Part shown: piece by piece, positions 48,166-62,832 of the stretch | Layout: each line of letters begins with the position of its first letter | How positions within the stretch are numbered: position 1 is the stretch's first letter | Assembly: GCA_964036665.1 (NCBI GenBank) | Contig: OZ038530.1 | Coordinates: 18,374,001 to 18,438,000, forward strand | DNA from: Gordius sp. MW1 | Taxonomy: Eukaryota; Nematomorpha; Gordioida; Gordea; Gordiidae | Direction: 5' to 3' | Length of the DNA stretch: 64,000 bases | The notes under the pieces: generated by a model | The model's input: the letters and a program-made list of their open reading frames with translations, nothing else | The model's database searches: none | Told to the model about the DNA's origin: nothing | Translations under genes and position numbers: made by a program

Positions 48166-48369
48166 CATGGGCGTAGCCAGGGGGTGGCAAGGAGGGTCGG
48201 CCTTCCCTCTAAATTGAAAAAGTCTAAGGGGGAGGCAGGGAGGGGCGGTTGCCCCCCTCTAAATCCAAAAAATTTATTAAACTTATGGCTAAATTTCAAA
48301 AAAAATTTATATTGCCCCTCCCTAAATCATTATTGCCCCCCTCTAATTCCAATGCTGGCTATGCCCATG
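48166..48369. mobile_element. hAT-type MITE (CATGGGCG family), unit 2
   Basis: Copy of 18785-18988, apparently identical. Confidence 0.88.
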
Positions 48370-48755
48370 GGTCGGATCTTTAATTTGCAGAACTGCACAT
48401 TGCTAACAAAAATTTAAAAGAAGGTTATAAATTAATTTTTTTATGCTTAGTTTTTAAGAGCTAATAATAATTAAAATCATATTTTAGGTATACATATTTT
48501 TTATCAAAAATTTTGTTCTTTAAATTTAATAACCATTAAATACGAACAATTTCAATATAAACAAAGTATCTCTAACATTTAATTTCTATTTTAGCATTAA
48601 TTTAATCATTGTTTTTAATCAGTATATACAATGTTTTGTTTAAGGTTAAATAAAAAGTCTTGAGATGTATAACAAATTTTATTTGTTAACACTCAAAAGA
48701 AATTTCAATCATCCTTCCTCGAATTACACAAAGTATCTGACAATGCTAATCCAGG

Positions 48756-48911
48756 CATGGGCGTAGCCAGCATTGGAATTATAGGGGGGGGGGAAAAATT
48801 ATTAAAGGAGGGTAAAAAAATAAATATTTTTCATAATTCTAATAAATTTTAACAAATTTGGATTAAGAGGGGGGCAGCCGCCCCTCCCTGCGCCCCTTGG
48901 CCACGCTAACG
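48756..48911. mobile_element. hAT-type MITE with AATCCAGG duplication, unit 2
   Basis: Copy of 19375-19528 with two extra G residues in the run. Confidence 0.88.
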
Positions 48912-49176
48912 AATCCAGGCAACTAATTTGCATGTATAGATCAGCTGTAGATATTTCAGTTTTACTACTAATTATATTAACATATTAGAAAAAAAAATTA
49001 TGGCAAACTTTGTGATCTAATACGTAAATTTTTTTATTGTTGCGTGATTTACTCTTTCTAAGCATGAATTGAATCATCATTCATTTACTTTTTTTCTCTT
49101 AATGTTTTCGTAATGTTTTATGTTATATTTCGATGGCTTTATTTTAAGTTGATTTAACGTTTTAATCTATAAAGTT

Positions 49177-50572
49177 ATGTTAACTATCCACCCACCGGTA
49201 GCTACGAAAGATATGGGCTCTTCTATATTAGGTTATGTGTGTAAAGCGTGCATTTCTCGCATCCTAAAAGATAAATTTTTAATGCCATCTAGTGAAAATA
49301 AAAACAAGGACTTCACCAATGCCAATAGAGATGGTGATAAGGGACCGCCTGTAAATGAGGAAAACAAAGATTTTACCCCAGAATCTGATTATGAAAACGA
49401 TTCTCCAGTGCCTAATTTCACTAAGCTGGTCAACTCGAGAAAGCGGGAGGCCAAAGTGTTTGATATATGGAGCTATTCTTAAGCTAGTCCCAACAGCGGA
49501 CGGTATGTGTTTGAAAACACATTCTAGTTCGGGTAGTGTCGGGCCGAGAGGAAGAGAGGATTCTGTCGTTGAAATGAAACGCGATTTCGCTCTTTCCATG
49601 ATCAGTTGTCCTATGTGTGATCGGAAATCTCTAAGAGCCGTTCAAGCCACTAGAGGAAGCCCGCCCGGGTTAGATCATCGCATTTTGTGGGCGGACACTT
49701 TGGTGATCAGGGAGAAAGCGGGGAGCAAGATGAAACACAAGTTAGAACGTTGTGAATGCTCTACATATCTGGGCAAGGATGGATCTTTTACTAAATCCAT
49801 GATAATGGCACAAGAAGATCGCCTCTTCTCTCCACCCATACCTATTAAATTGATGAATGCTCCCCAACAACAACAACCACTACAGTATACACAGCTCACT
49901 CCCATTCCAAAGTTTTCACAAAATTATCCATTCGTTGAAACAAAATGTCCTAAGTCACCATTGGAATCGGGTTTTCTTAGTAAGAGAGTTTGTCCGAGAT
50001 GTCATTTACCCTTAAACTCCCCCTACGAATCTAGAGGAACCGTACCAACGCCCATGCAGCCAGCTCCCTAAACTGTTCCGGGTATACTAGCGACGCAGGT
50101 CAATAAAATTAGGAGTATTATGAAATCAATTTCTCCCAACCCGTTAGGATCAACCTCCTGCAATTCACAATGGGCCCGACCGCAAATGATGGGTGATATG
50201 GCTTTTAGAACCTCAACTAATACTCTGCCAATTTTTTATGGACCAATTCCTAAATCACCACGATTTTTCTCAATCAATTACGCATCAGTTCAAAAATCAA
50301 TTTGCCCATATAATCAGGTGGTAAGAGGTCCTAGATGTTGCGGAACTTGTAAAGTCCCTTATACACCCGTCCCTTCGCCACAACCCCCACCTGCACCAAC
50401 ATTCTCCAGCATTAATAGGAACATAAGTTTTGCACTAATCAGTCCAGTAAGATGTGTTGGCTCTTAATCCGTCAGTAGGTTCCCTGGATGTGGTCAGCCT
50501 AACGCCTCTCAAACCTCAACTATCCTTTCTCAATCTCAATATAATTATCCTGGTAATTCATTCCCAACTTAA
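49177..50572 (+). pseudogene. Cys-rich protein of unknown function, broken ORF, unit 2
   Basis: Copy of 19794-21189 with the same frameshift (near 49480) and the same stops (50069-50071 and 50465-50467). Confidence 0.65.
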
Positions 50573-52324
50573 GCCAAAAAACTTTAGCAGTATAAATGGG
50601 ATCTATAGTTCTTATAGTCAACCTTTGAGGCCTTGTAGCAATCCCACTAATTACAAGTAATTATAAAGAGACTTTTTTTTAAATTGTAATTCACTATTGC
50701 TCTTCTTCCAATTTATAGAGACCTCACATTTGGGCTCGTAAAATCACATGAATGCGTTTCTAAAAGAAGAGCAAAGTGTTTTTATGACGTCACATGAAAT
50801 TCAATATATGTTAGATCTATGTTTATATTAGTATTTAATCAATGAAGTCGTGATTTATTTATTTATTTATTGCATATTTTGTATGCAGGCAAAATGATCA
50901 AGTTTTAGAAGTTGAGGTTAAACCAGGTTCGTGTGCATACGAGAGATTGACGTTTTATAAAGCGGGAAATCAGATGCCTGGCCGAACACTACCAGCCGAT
51001 ATAGTATTTATCGTGAAAGAAAAACCAGACCCAAACTTTAAGCGCCAGGGTATTCACAATCAAGATCTTAAATATCTAGCTAAAATATCGCTTAAAGAAG
51101 CCTTGTGTGGAACCATCATAAATGTTCCCCTACTGAGTGGACAGTTTCAAAGGTTAGATTTATCTGATAAAATCATTAATCCCAAAACAGAAGTGGGAAT
51201 AAAAGGTAAAGGTTTACCTTATAAAAGTCAAAAAGTCAATGGGCTCGATTTTAGGGGATTACAAGTAGAAGTCACGCTAAATGAAATTTTTACCGGTGTA
51301 ACCAAGAAGATGCGAGTTCAAAGCAAGGTGTAAACGCCGATGGCACAGATTACAAGTAATTATAAAGAGACTTTTTTTAAATTGTAATTCACTATTGCTC
51401 TCCTTCCAATTTATAGAGACCTCCCATTTGGGCTCGTAAAATCACATGAATGCGTTTCTAAAAGAAGAGCAAAGTGATTTTATGACGTCACATGAAATTC
51501 TATATATGTTTGATCTATGTTTTTATTAGCATTTAATCAATGCAGTCGTGATTTATTTATTTATTGCATATTCTGTATGCAGGTAAAATGATCAAGCTTT
51601 AGAAGTTGAGGTTAAACCTGGTTAGTGTGCAAACGAGAGATTGACGTTTTATAAAGAAGGAAATCAGATGCCTGGCCGAACACTACCAGCCGATATAGTA
51701 TTTATCGTGAAAGAAAAACCAGACCCAAACTTTATCACAATCAAGATCTTAAATATCTAGCTAAAATATCGCTTAAAGAAGCCCTGTGTGGAACCATCAT
51801 AAATGTTCCCCTACTCAATGGACAGTTTCAAAGGTTAGATTTATCTGATAAAATCATTAATCCCAAAACAGAAGTGAGAACAAAAGGTAAAGGCTTACCT
51901 TATAAAAGTCAAAAGGTCAATGGGCTCGATTTTAGGGGATGATCATTAGATTTACAAGTAGAAGTCACGCTAAATGAAATTTTTACCGGTGTAACCAAGG
52001 GAAATCAGATGCCTGGCCGAACACTACCAGCCGATACAGTATTTATCGTGAAAGAAAAACCAGACCCAAACTTTAAGCGCCAGGGTATTCACAATCAAGA
52101 TCTTAAATATCTAGCTAAAATATTGCTTAAAGAAGCCCTGTGTGGAACCATCATAAATGTTCCCCTACTGAATGGACAGTTTCAAAGATTAGATTTATCT
52201 GATAAAATGATTAATCGAAAACAGAAGTGAGAATAAAAGGTTGGTTTACCCTATAAAAGTCAATGGGCTCGATTTTAGGGGATCATCATTTAATTTACAA
52301 GATCAAACTCGCAGCGGGTCTATG

Positions 52325-54478
52325 GTAGGTCTGGTGATCAAAACCTAGGTTTGGTTTGGATTGGATTAAGGTTGGAAAAAGACCTTTAAGGTCTTTTAGC
52401 CTCCCCAACCCAAACATGGGGTGGAACCCCAAAAAAGACCTTAAAAACCTTAAGGTCTTTTATACCCCCAAACCTTTGACGCGGGGTTGGGGTTAGGTTG
52501 ACCTGGGGATAATGTTTTGTTGTATAGAGGTTAAATAAGAGCATATTATTTTTTAGATATTAATATATTTGTTTTTTAAGGAATAAATTAATTATTTTTG
52601 AATAATTAAATTTAAAATGAAGAGGAAATGTTTTCTTATTGATATAAATTTAATTTCATAATATAATATGGGTAGCTAAATTAAAAAAATTATTGTGGTT
52701 ATTGTTTTAGCACCATCTAGTTTGTAAAAAAATTACATTATTGTATAGCGTATGCGTAATATTGCATTGCTGTTTGAGGCTGAATTGGGTGTGTGTGTTG
52801 TGTGTTATATACTAGCCTTACGCAACCTAATACACCCCAACACAACCACCCCAACACAACCACCCCAACACAACCACCCCAACACAACCACCCCAACACA
52901 ACCTAATACACCCCAACACAACCTAATACACTCCAACACAACCTAATACACCCCAACACAACCTAATACACCTTAACACAACCTAATACACTCCAGCACA
53001 ACCTAATACACCCCAACACAACCTAATACACCCCAACACAACCTAATACACCCCAATGCAACCACCCCAACACAACCTAATACACCCCAACACAACCACC
53101 CCAACACAACCTAATCCACCCCAAAACCTAATACACCCAGCACAACCTAATACACCCCAACGCAACAAAATACACTCCAACACACTCTAATCCACCCCAA
53201 CACAACCTAATACACCCAAACACAACCAGCCCAACACAACCTAATACACCCCAACACAACCACCTCAACACAACCTAATACACCCCAACACAACCAGCCC
53301 AACACACCCTAATACACCCCAACACAACCTAATACACTCCAACACAACCTAATACACCCCAACACAACCTAATACACCTTAACACAACCTAATACACCCC
53401 AACGCAACAAAATACACTCCAACACACTCTAATCCACCCCAACACAACCTAATACACCCCAACACAACCTAATACACTCCAACACACCCTAATACACCCC
53501 AACACAACCTAATACACCCAAAGACAACCTAATACACCCCAAGACAACCTAATACACCCCAACGCAACCACCCCAACACAACCACCCCAACACAACCTAA
53601 TACACCCCAACACAACAAAATACACCCCAACACAACCTAATACACCCCACACAACCACCCCAACACAACCTAATCCACCCCAAAACCTAATACACCCCAG
53701 CACAACCTAATACACCCCAACGCAACAAAATACACTCCAACACACTCTAATACACCCCAACACACTCTAATCCACCCCAACACAACCTAATACACCCCAA
53801 CACAACAAAATACACCCCAACACAACAACCCTAACACAACAACCCCAACACAACCTAATCCACCCCAAAACCTAATACACCCCAACACAACCTAATACAC
53901 CCCAACACAACCTAATACACCCCAACACAACCTAATACACTCCAACACAACCTAATACACCCCAAATGTATTAGGTTGCGTAAGGCTAGTATATAACACA
54001 CACAACACACACACCCAATTCAGCCTTACACAGCAATGCAATATTACGCATACGCTATGCAATAATGTAATTTTTTTACAACCTTGATGGGGCTAGAACA
54101 ATAATCCCAATAATTTTCTTAATTTAGCTACCCATTGATTATATTATTAAATTAAATTTGTATCAATAAGAAAACATTTCCTCTTCATTTTAAATTTAAT
54201 TATCCAAAAATAATTATTTTATTCCTTAAAAACAAATATATTAATATCTAAAAAATAATTTGCTCTTATTTCACCTCTACACTATGAAACATTATCCCCA
54301 GGTCAACCTAACCCCAACCCCGGGTTAAGGTTTAGGTCTATAAAAGACCTTATTGTTTTTAAGGTATTTTTTGGGGTTCTACCCCAGGTTTTGGTTGGGG
54401 AAGTTAAAAGACCTTAAAGGTCTTTTACCAATGACCTCGGGAAAACCCAACCTAGGTTTTGATCATCACTAATCCTAC
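52325..54478. mobile_element. Foldback element, unit 2
   Basis: Copy of 22942-25097 with the same CTATG duplication (52320-52324 and 54479-54483). The arms agree. Small changes are confined to the core. Confidence 0.87.
52819..53964. repeat. Minisatellite core, unit 2
   Basis: Same array as 23441-24583. It differs near the left end, where unit 1 reads ACCACACTCCAACACAACC and unit 2 has another CCACCCCAACACAA copy. This is a single small change in over 1.1 kb of array. Confidence 0.95.
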
Positions 54479-55366
54479 CTATGGTGACATAGTAGTCTGT
54501 TTCGATATCGTGCTTCCAGATCAATTAAACCAAAACGATATAAAGAAGTTAAATTCGGCCTTACCCTAATGTACGATTTAGTTATGAGGCACACCATATC
54601 AAGAAACGAATAAGTTGCACAACTGAATTTGATTTAATATCATATTGAAATACAAAACAAAATAATTGTATTATTTAACAATTCAATATACGTGCTTGTA
54701 GCTAATAAGTACAGTTGTTTTAATTCTAAACCTAAAGAACATATAGTCATAACCTTTAAATAGTTATATTATTGTATTAAACATTTTTGGTGTTCCCAAA
54801 CTCTGTAAGTTCATTAAAAATGATCTATTTGTTAAGTGAGCTTGGCTTTAAATTCAAGCTGTGTTCCTAATAAGGTGTAGCAATTGTATTGACACTTCTT
54901 AATAGAGCTGTTAAGTAGCGAGCAAGATTTTTTGAGTAACCATATGTAGGCATATCACATTAAAAGGGAGTTGTAGCTATAGCGCTGTACATTTTACCAA
55001 TCGTTATATAAAATGAATATTTGCTTTCTCGCTTTAAATATAACATTCGATAACTACCATTTATAGATTAGCTACGTAGTTATCTATATATTAGTATATA
55101 TACCGTTTCAAGAGTTTTTAACTTGGGTCTAATGAAACTAAGATAGACAAAGAAACATGATTTAACTTAATAATTATACCACCATCTAGAATTTTGCAAC
55201 ACTTTTAATTCAAAACATTATTTAATTTGGCAAAAAATGATTAAAAATTCATTTAAGAAACGGGCCAAAAATTATACCTGAGAACAGAATGATCAATCTT
55301 TAATAAGAGAACATATGCACATAAGCTGTTACTACAATTGTCAAAAAAGAAAGTCTATTTTATCAT

Positions 55367-55678
55367 TCAAAAAGACATTTTATAATCCATTATAACAGCA
55401 AAAATGGTGATGAAAGTTAGAACCGACACAACGCCAAACAAAATTTCGATATACCTTCTATTGAGTTTATTAAAATTATGATTAATTGATTCATCAAATA
55501 AATCGTGATGGCGATGCATGCCATCCAATATTAGAATGTCACTTAAGGCCCTAGGTTAAGAATTGCCTGCGTTAATTTTACGCCGTTTAGTTTCTTTAAT
55601 TTGTTGCGTCGCAAACAAGACTTTTAATATGGCCAGTATTTCGGATGAGGTAGGTCCTATTTGACCCTGGGGAAGCAT
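55367..55678 (-). pseudogene. Small membrane-protein ORF with one in-frame stop, unit 2
   Basis: Copy of 25986-26297 with the same internal TAA (55558-55556). Confidence 0.55.
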
Positions 55679-56589
55679 AAAAGTGTATTTATTTGTGTTT
55701 CTTAGCTCGATTACCGTAATTAGAAAACGAAGCGATTTGTTTGACTAGGAATTAATTTCATATATTGTTAAAATATTATGGTCATTTTTAAATCAAGACA
55801 TGGATGGAATGAATTTGCAATATTAACAAATCATCGGTAATGCTCCTACTTCAGGTGAAATCTCAAAAGACAATTGCTTGGGGAAAAATTTAAATGACTA
55901 TTTATTTCATTCCACATTTTATACTCAAAATTAATACTTTATCATTCATCATATTTGCCTAAATCTTTCTGCCAAAACACATACGGTCTTATAATTACCC
56001 GCGAGGGCTCCCCCAAACCCTTGTAGGAGTCCGCCCGGCCATGCATAAATTAATAGGGCATGGCCAATTGCCGCACAAAATGATGATTATAATTTTCAAG
56101 CACTAACTTGTCATATTTTTAAAACTTTTTAATTATTCACAAATTTTTTAATAAAATCGAGACAAAACATTGCCATGGTGCCCTCGCGGATCTATTTAAA
56201 ACCTAAATTTACGACGGTCACCTGCCCGGCCTTTTGGCCGAGAGGGCCCGATTTTGGGTTGTTTACATTTTTATTTATTATTACAATAAAATTGTTTAAA
56301 ATTTTTTTGGAGCTTCTCCCTTCTTGAGAAAATTCTGGCTAAGCGCCTACCTACAATATTACCGATTTCATTGGCTCAACCAAATGAAATGGGTGACCAG
56401 GGAATAACAGTTTCGTTATAAGGAAGATTTTGGAAAATTTTTTTAATCTTATTTTTTTGACTAAATTCTAGACAGCGCCCATGTTCTTTTTCCTAATAGC
56501 ATCAAAATGAATGAAAATTTATCCTAGTGCATAACAAAGTTATCAATTCCATGCTTTTTTATTAAATTTTCCTGACGCAATTCGGTTTT

Positions 56590-57918
56590 ATGGAGCAACC
56601 ACCACCGACTATAAATTTTCCTTTAGAAGAAAAAAATATACTAGAATACTGGGAAAAAATTAAGCCTCTAGAGCTTAGCCTTCAGCAGTCAAAGAATAAA
56701 CCAAGGTTTAATTGTTATTTATGACTAATTTTGTTATTATATGAATGTATTTTTATAAATGAAAAGTAAATGTAATGTTTGTTTAATATCTGTAAAAAAA
56801 TTTTATGCAGTTTACATGTTATACTTTACAATTTAGGTTTACATTTTATGATGGCCCTCCATTTGCAACAGGCCTACCTCATTATGGCCATATATTGGCT
56901 GGAACAATAAAAGATATTATAACAAGATTTGCACATCAAAATGGGTATCATGTAGAAAGACGTTTTGGATGGGATTGCCATGGTTTACCCATTGTAATAT
57001 AACAGATTCTTAATAATTTATAAATGTACTCTACTATAAGCTGTACTTGATGTATTAATTCTTTGATGAGAGTAGTTTACATTAATTAACCCTTATGTGA
57101 AAAACTTTTAAATATGTTTGTTATAATTCATAAAGGAATATGAAATTGATAAATTGTTGGAAATCAAGAACCCAGATCAAGTTTTAGCAATGGGCATTGA
57201 TAAATACAATGACGAATGTCGTAAAATTGTTATGAGATACTCAGCAGATTGGAGAAATTGTATAAATAGGCTAGGACGCTGGATAGATTTTGATAATGAT
57301 TATAAAACACTTTATCCATGGTTTATGGAGTCTGTATGGTGGGTTTTTAAGCAACTCTTTAACAAAGGCCTCGTGTATCGTGGATTTAAAGTAATCTATT
57401 TACTTGTATTATAGTTAATGTATTATGACTTTTATTAAATATTATCATGTTTATTATTAGCAAATTTACATGAATTTTGAACTTTTTGTCATGCTTTTAT
57501 CTGATATGATATCCAACTTTAGACATAATGTTTAAAATTTAATTATTAAAAATGTTATAATCAAAGAGGATCAGTGTTAGAGGGAGGCAGCCGCCCCTCC
57601 CTGCCCCCCCCCCCTTGGCTAAGCCATCTTTAATAATTTTAGACAACATACCCTAAACAGACACAATTCAAAAACTGATTTCACTTCGTGTAAAATTCCA
57701 ATAGGTCATGCCCTTTTCAACTGCGTGCCATACTCCCTTGTCTAATTTTGAGTCTGGGCTCAATTATAAAGATGTAGTGGACCCTGCTGTAACAGCCGAA
57801 TTTATTTTGGAAGAAGATCCTGAAGTGAATTTATTAGCTTGGACCACTACCCCTTGGACCTATCCCAGCAATATGTTTTTGTGTGTTAACGAAAACTTGA
57901 CTTACGTGAAAGTTTTGG
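56590..57918 (+). CDS. IleRS: Isoleucyl-tRNA synthetase, 5' fragment, unit 2 end
   Basis: Third copy of the stub, with exons 56590-56705, 56837-56993, 57136-57390 and 57705-57918. Truncation is at the same point, facing the Dicer-2 stub of unit 3. An intact IleRS would be expected only at the right edge of the whole array, outside this window. Confidence 0.95.
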
Positions 57919-58387
57919 GTACATTTATAACGTTATTTTCATTATGATTTTTAAAATAAAGGAATATTAACTTTTTGAAAGATTTGAAACTAAACTTATA
58001 AAATTTTATGTTTATAACATTTCAATTATTATTTGTCACTTGCAATATTTTGAGGCTTGATAAGTTGATATATAACAATTATTATTATTGTAATTGCGTT
58101 TATATATTTGAACACGTTTATTAATGCATTTCTACATAATTTTAATTCTAAATTATTTAAATTTTAGGGTCGTAGCGTTTTAAACTTTAATAATACCTAA
58201 ATTTTAACTACTTTTGGTGGTAAACATTTTACTAAAAAGAAATGCGATGTTATCTTTGTTTGTTTGTTTGATAGATAAAACCAATGGGAAAAAATATAAA
58301 ATTTTCTTCAAATAAATTAGTGCTTTTAAAATTACAAATAATATTATTATATACGTCTAAATATAAAACTACTTGATAGGTTTCAAA

Positions 58388-58906
58388 TTAAGTTTCCCAT
58401 CTATTTTTGTCCCAAAAATCAACTGCCATTGAACCAGTGTATTGCCCTATCAACAGATCTGTGTGATCTTTTATATACTGTCCTTGTTGCATAACCAATG
58501 GTACTAGAATATCAAAATCATATTTTTTTATAACGCAAAAATAGTTGTTGAGTACTATTTTGAAAAAAGAGTTAAAACAGTTTAATCAATAAAATATTTA
58601 GGATTAAAGAATAATCTTATATTGAACAAAAATGCACCTGAATTCACGAGAAAAAATGTACGTTTTCCACCTTCTGCCCAAGGCTTTCGTATTTCTTGAG
58701 ACTTTTCTTTAATTAACATAATTGCTATATATGTTTTTCCAGTTCCAGTTTTAAGGTAGGCAATCACATTTTTTTTCTTTGCTTTTGACATCAGTTCAAG
58801 CTATTAATTAAGTTAAGGTTAGAATTAACAAAGTTACCTGATAGGATCTTGGAGTAAATTGTGAGGAATCATTCATTTTTTTATCTGCCTTCACTTGAGT
58901 TGACAT
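58388..58906 (-). CDS. Dcr-2: Dicer-2 5' fragment, unit 3
   Basis: Third copy: exon 1 at 58906-58838, exon 2 at 58800-58638, exon 3 at 58503-58388. Same open frames and same truncation at NRW. Under the tandem duplication model the one intact Dicer-2 should sit at the left edge of the array, outside the window. Confidence 0.93.
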
Positions 58907-61900
58907 GACGTTCAATTGTTTGCTAGAGAAAAGTAAACCTTACAATAATAAAAAATCATAATAACACCTAATTATTAGCTCATTATTCTTATTAGAAAGT
59001 TTGTAATAGATTAGAGATTTGCTAGATTTGAAATAATGTGCTAAAATAATTTAGGTTTAAATGATTTGGGGCACATTTAGGTGTAAAAGATAAAATTAAG
59101 AAGCTTAGGTACTTACTTGACACTTTTTAGTAAAAAGTTGTATTATAAATATACCGCATATTTTAAATGGATAGCCACTAGGTACATTTCCTACTTACAA
59201 ATTTATTGAGAACCTTCTAGATATATCATATCGCTAATCGCTACTCGAAAATTGGAGTGCTCTACCATCACAAAACTCCGAATCTGAAATTATTATTCAA
59301 ATGACTTGAAATTAAGTTCGGTAATGTAAATGGCATCTGTAATGTTTTGGCAAAAAAGTAGGCTTTTCCTTTAATTTACATATAAAAATAGACTTTTAGA
59401 ATATCATATAGAGCAAAGTTTTATTTCTTGTTTTTATCGCCTTTGCTTCATCTAAATTTTTAAGTAGAAGAATTTTTTAAATAAACTAAGTTAAATTTTT
59501 GACTTATTGTTTTTATAATATAATAAATATGACATTATTAACCTATTTATTTCTTATTATGATTATATTAATATATTAAAATAAATCTAGTTAATATTTT
59601 AAATAATCTTATGGGAAATTGGGACTGTGTACCATGTTAAATTTATCCACGCTAAAAACTAATGTAATTTAAAATATATCTGAAGGAATAAATGTGTATA
59701 GTTAAATTTTAAAACATTTATAATGATAAAAATTTAATTGGGTCTTTAGTGAAAGGGGTTGAAATATAATTTTTTAAATAGGAAAAAGCAACAATGATAA
59801 CGAATCTATAAATCGCGAGTTTATATACCAATAGATAACGATAAACATTCAAATTAAAGTTAATTCTTTTCGTGTATTCTTTCTCTTTTCGCCTTGTGCG
59901 TATCACAACCAAATCTCTTCCAAGGTAAATGAATATGTTTCACTACAAGCCAATAATCAGGTTAAATCATAGTATGTAAAACAAATACAATTATTAAAAA
60001 TCATTAAAAAGTAAATCATACTTACAAAGGCGTTGCAATAGAGAGGAATGCCGCCCACACCGAGTTGTCAAACAAACTGGTCCATAAAAGGGGCGTAGGT
60101 TTGTGTACACATTAGCCTAGATAAGGGAGAAGAAAAATGGAGTTGTCGGAGTTCCCTAAAATAGTCAAAAACGGGACGCGTTGAATTTAATCCAAGACAG
60201 AAAAGTGATCGAATAATGGAAATGATATATTAGGGAACTTATGAATATTGCAAATGACAAAGATTCCAACAAACAATAGGATTGTGTTAAAAATGTTAAT
60301 AAAAATAAGTTAAAAAGAAAAAATTGGTAATTCCCGGTCACTCGAGTTCTTCTATCTTTTAAGAAACGACCTACATGGAAAATTTATACATAAAACCATA
60401 TATACAAAGTAAACTTTAAAACCCTTATGGTTATAATGTCTTAATAAAAATACTCAGATTCTTTGCTTTGCCACCATTTTAAATAATTAGGTTATTGCTA
60501 TAAAATGAGAAAACAGTGATAAAAATAACTTGAGGAAATAAATTTTAGGATTTGTTTTTAAATTTGTTAATGATGATGAGTGTATAAATTTTGGCGTTTG
60601 GCCGGGTCAGATAAAGTATAAGTTAGCAACGGTCAGCATTGATTTACAGGGAATTATTTAGCCAGTTTCGCATTCATCCGTTATAAATTAACAACCTAAA
60701 TTGCCAAACCAAATTTAAATAAAGGTAATCAGTCAGGCACAAAAACACTAATGGAATTTGAGCTTATGCAAGGTCGGAAAAAGTAAAGCCAATCAGCGGT
60801 TAGCTAAATAAAAGTCTTTCACAGAAGCATAAGTCCACAGCCATTAAAAACCCGTAAAAGTTTTCGCGACAATTATTGAAAAATTACAAGTTGGACAGGA
60901 CAGGACGGATAACCAAAAGACATTGCATAGCAATTTAAATAAAAAATAATATTAAATTAATTCACTCAATATTGCTAGAGGGTATAAATGGGGAGGCAAA
61001 TATGTGCAGCTGCACCCCTCCAAATCCAAAAATTCCTGATGAAAAAAACATTTTTTGCCCTATTTAAACTGCCCCCTCCAATTTAAATTATCTCCGCCCA
61101 TGGGATCACGTGTATAAATTATCTTTAACATTAATAATGCATGTTGAGCTATTGATGAATTAATGAGCTAGGATGGAAACAAAATTTAACTTTCCTTGTT
61201 AATTTAATATAAATAAAATAATTACAAATTATAACATTATAAAACACCTTCTTTTATACAAAATCTAATAAATTTTAAAACGGCTTTTAACGGGCCTTAA
61301 GTATAACTAGGCGCGACCCGAGCCTGTTACGTTATATATCGGCCGGTCAGGCCCGACCTGTTGTTTTATTTTTAAGCATAAGCCCGTCCAAGACCGGTGT
61401 AGGGTTATCAGATTCACATGTTATCAGATTCATGTGCGTTATAGAACGCAATCATTGGCTACAAACGTAAAAATAAACAAGATCACGTGATTTTCGCCAC
61501 ATCGCCATTGGTTATGAACTTTATACAGAACAATTGAACGCGTAAAAAACACTCGTTACGAGATTAATAAACAACTGTTACCATTTTCAAGCTAATTAAC
61601 CTACAAACAACTCTAACTCATGTCACCGCCATTTTCCGAATTGGAAATTGGTAGGACTATAATAAGTTGTTAAGTAAGTAATATATAACATGTTTTATAT
61701 AAAGTTTTAGATATTAAAGAGTGATATACTTGTGTTTACAAAATGTATAACATTTTTCTGGAAATATGTGAGGGTTATAAGAAATGAAGAGGAGAAATAA
61801 ATAGTAATAAAGAGTTATCACGATGGCCCAACAAACTCTATCAAGGAAATCTAAAAAGTCACATGGGGATTAATAAAACTAGGAACAAAATATCTGAAAA

Positions 61901-61967
61901 GTGCAGCATATTTCTAATCATTGTAAATATGCTCATTTAGGTATTGGTGTCCCAATATGTGTTCAGA

Positions 61968-62183
61968 CATGGGCGTACGGAGGGGGGGGGGAAGCCCTAA
62001 TTAAAAAAAATTTCAATACAAAAACCCTAACAAATTAAAAAAAATATGTTTTGACCCCGCCCCCTATTTAGCGAGGGGGCAGCCGAACCCCCCCCCCCCC
62101 CTTTTTTGCTCTTAGGAAAATTTCGAGCAAAATTTTTTTAAAAATCTGCCCCCCCCCCCTAATTCAAAACCTGCGCGCCCATG
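61968..62183. mobile_element. hAT-type MITE (CATGGGCG family), unit 3
   Basis: Same insertion as at 6234-6453. Only the G and C run lengths differ. Confidence 0.85.
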
Positions 62184-62832
62184 TGTTCAGATATAAATGA
62201 TTATTAGCATCTCATAACCATTTTGATGTAATGATATTTATTTAAATAAAATTTATATCCATTGTATTATAAACTTAAGCAAAAATTAAGTCATAACTTA
62301 GTCTATGGTCATAACTTTAAAATAAACAAGGAACAAAATATCTGAAAAGTACATCACATTTCTAATCAAAGTAAATATGTGCATTTAGGTATGGGTGTCC
62401 CAATATGTGTTCAGATATAAATGATTATATAGCACCTCATAACCATTTTGATGTAATAAATGATATTTATTTAAATTAAAAAAAATTATAGTATACTGTG
62501 CTAAACTTAAGCAATAGCTATCAATGGAAATTACATATTATAAAACTAGGTCTCATAATATAATTTCAATGATCTTTATCAAATCAAAAGACTTATTATA
62601 AATGAGCAAATAAAAAATAGCTATTATCAATATATATTTATATATGTCATTAATTTTGATAACAAATTTAAAAATGGCTGTCAATTACGACATACCTCAA
62701 TCAAAGTCAGATTGACACTTGAATCTGATCATACTTGAATATAATAACCTGACACCTGTTGGACGGAATTTAAAATTATATCAAATATATCTAGTAGAGT
62801 AACAATTACAATTTTGAAGGAATAGATAGGGA

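Larger units (their letters stand above)
50889..54569 (+). pseudogene. DnaJ/Hsp40 class B C-terminal region, unit 2
   Basis: Copy of 21506-25188: exon A 50889-51327, B 51583-51999, C 52000-52319, then the foldback element 52325-54478 and the C-terminal piece 54479-54569. It carries the same stops and deletions as unit 1. Confidence 0.9.
29011..58391. repeat. Tandem unit 2 (29,381 bp)
   Basis: Complete unit. Relative to unit 1 it gains 2,416 bp (LTR element plus 5 bp target duplication) and 1,164 bp (hAT element plus 8 bp duplication), lacks the 552 bp segment, and differs otherwise by homopolymer lengths, small indels such as 7 extra bases near 40617, and isolated substitutions. Examples are 9645 versus 39015 (A/T) and 18697 versus 48078 (C/T). 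Confidence 0.9.
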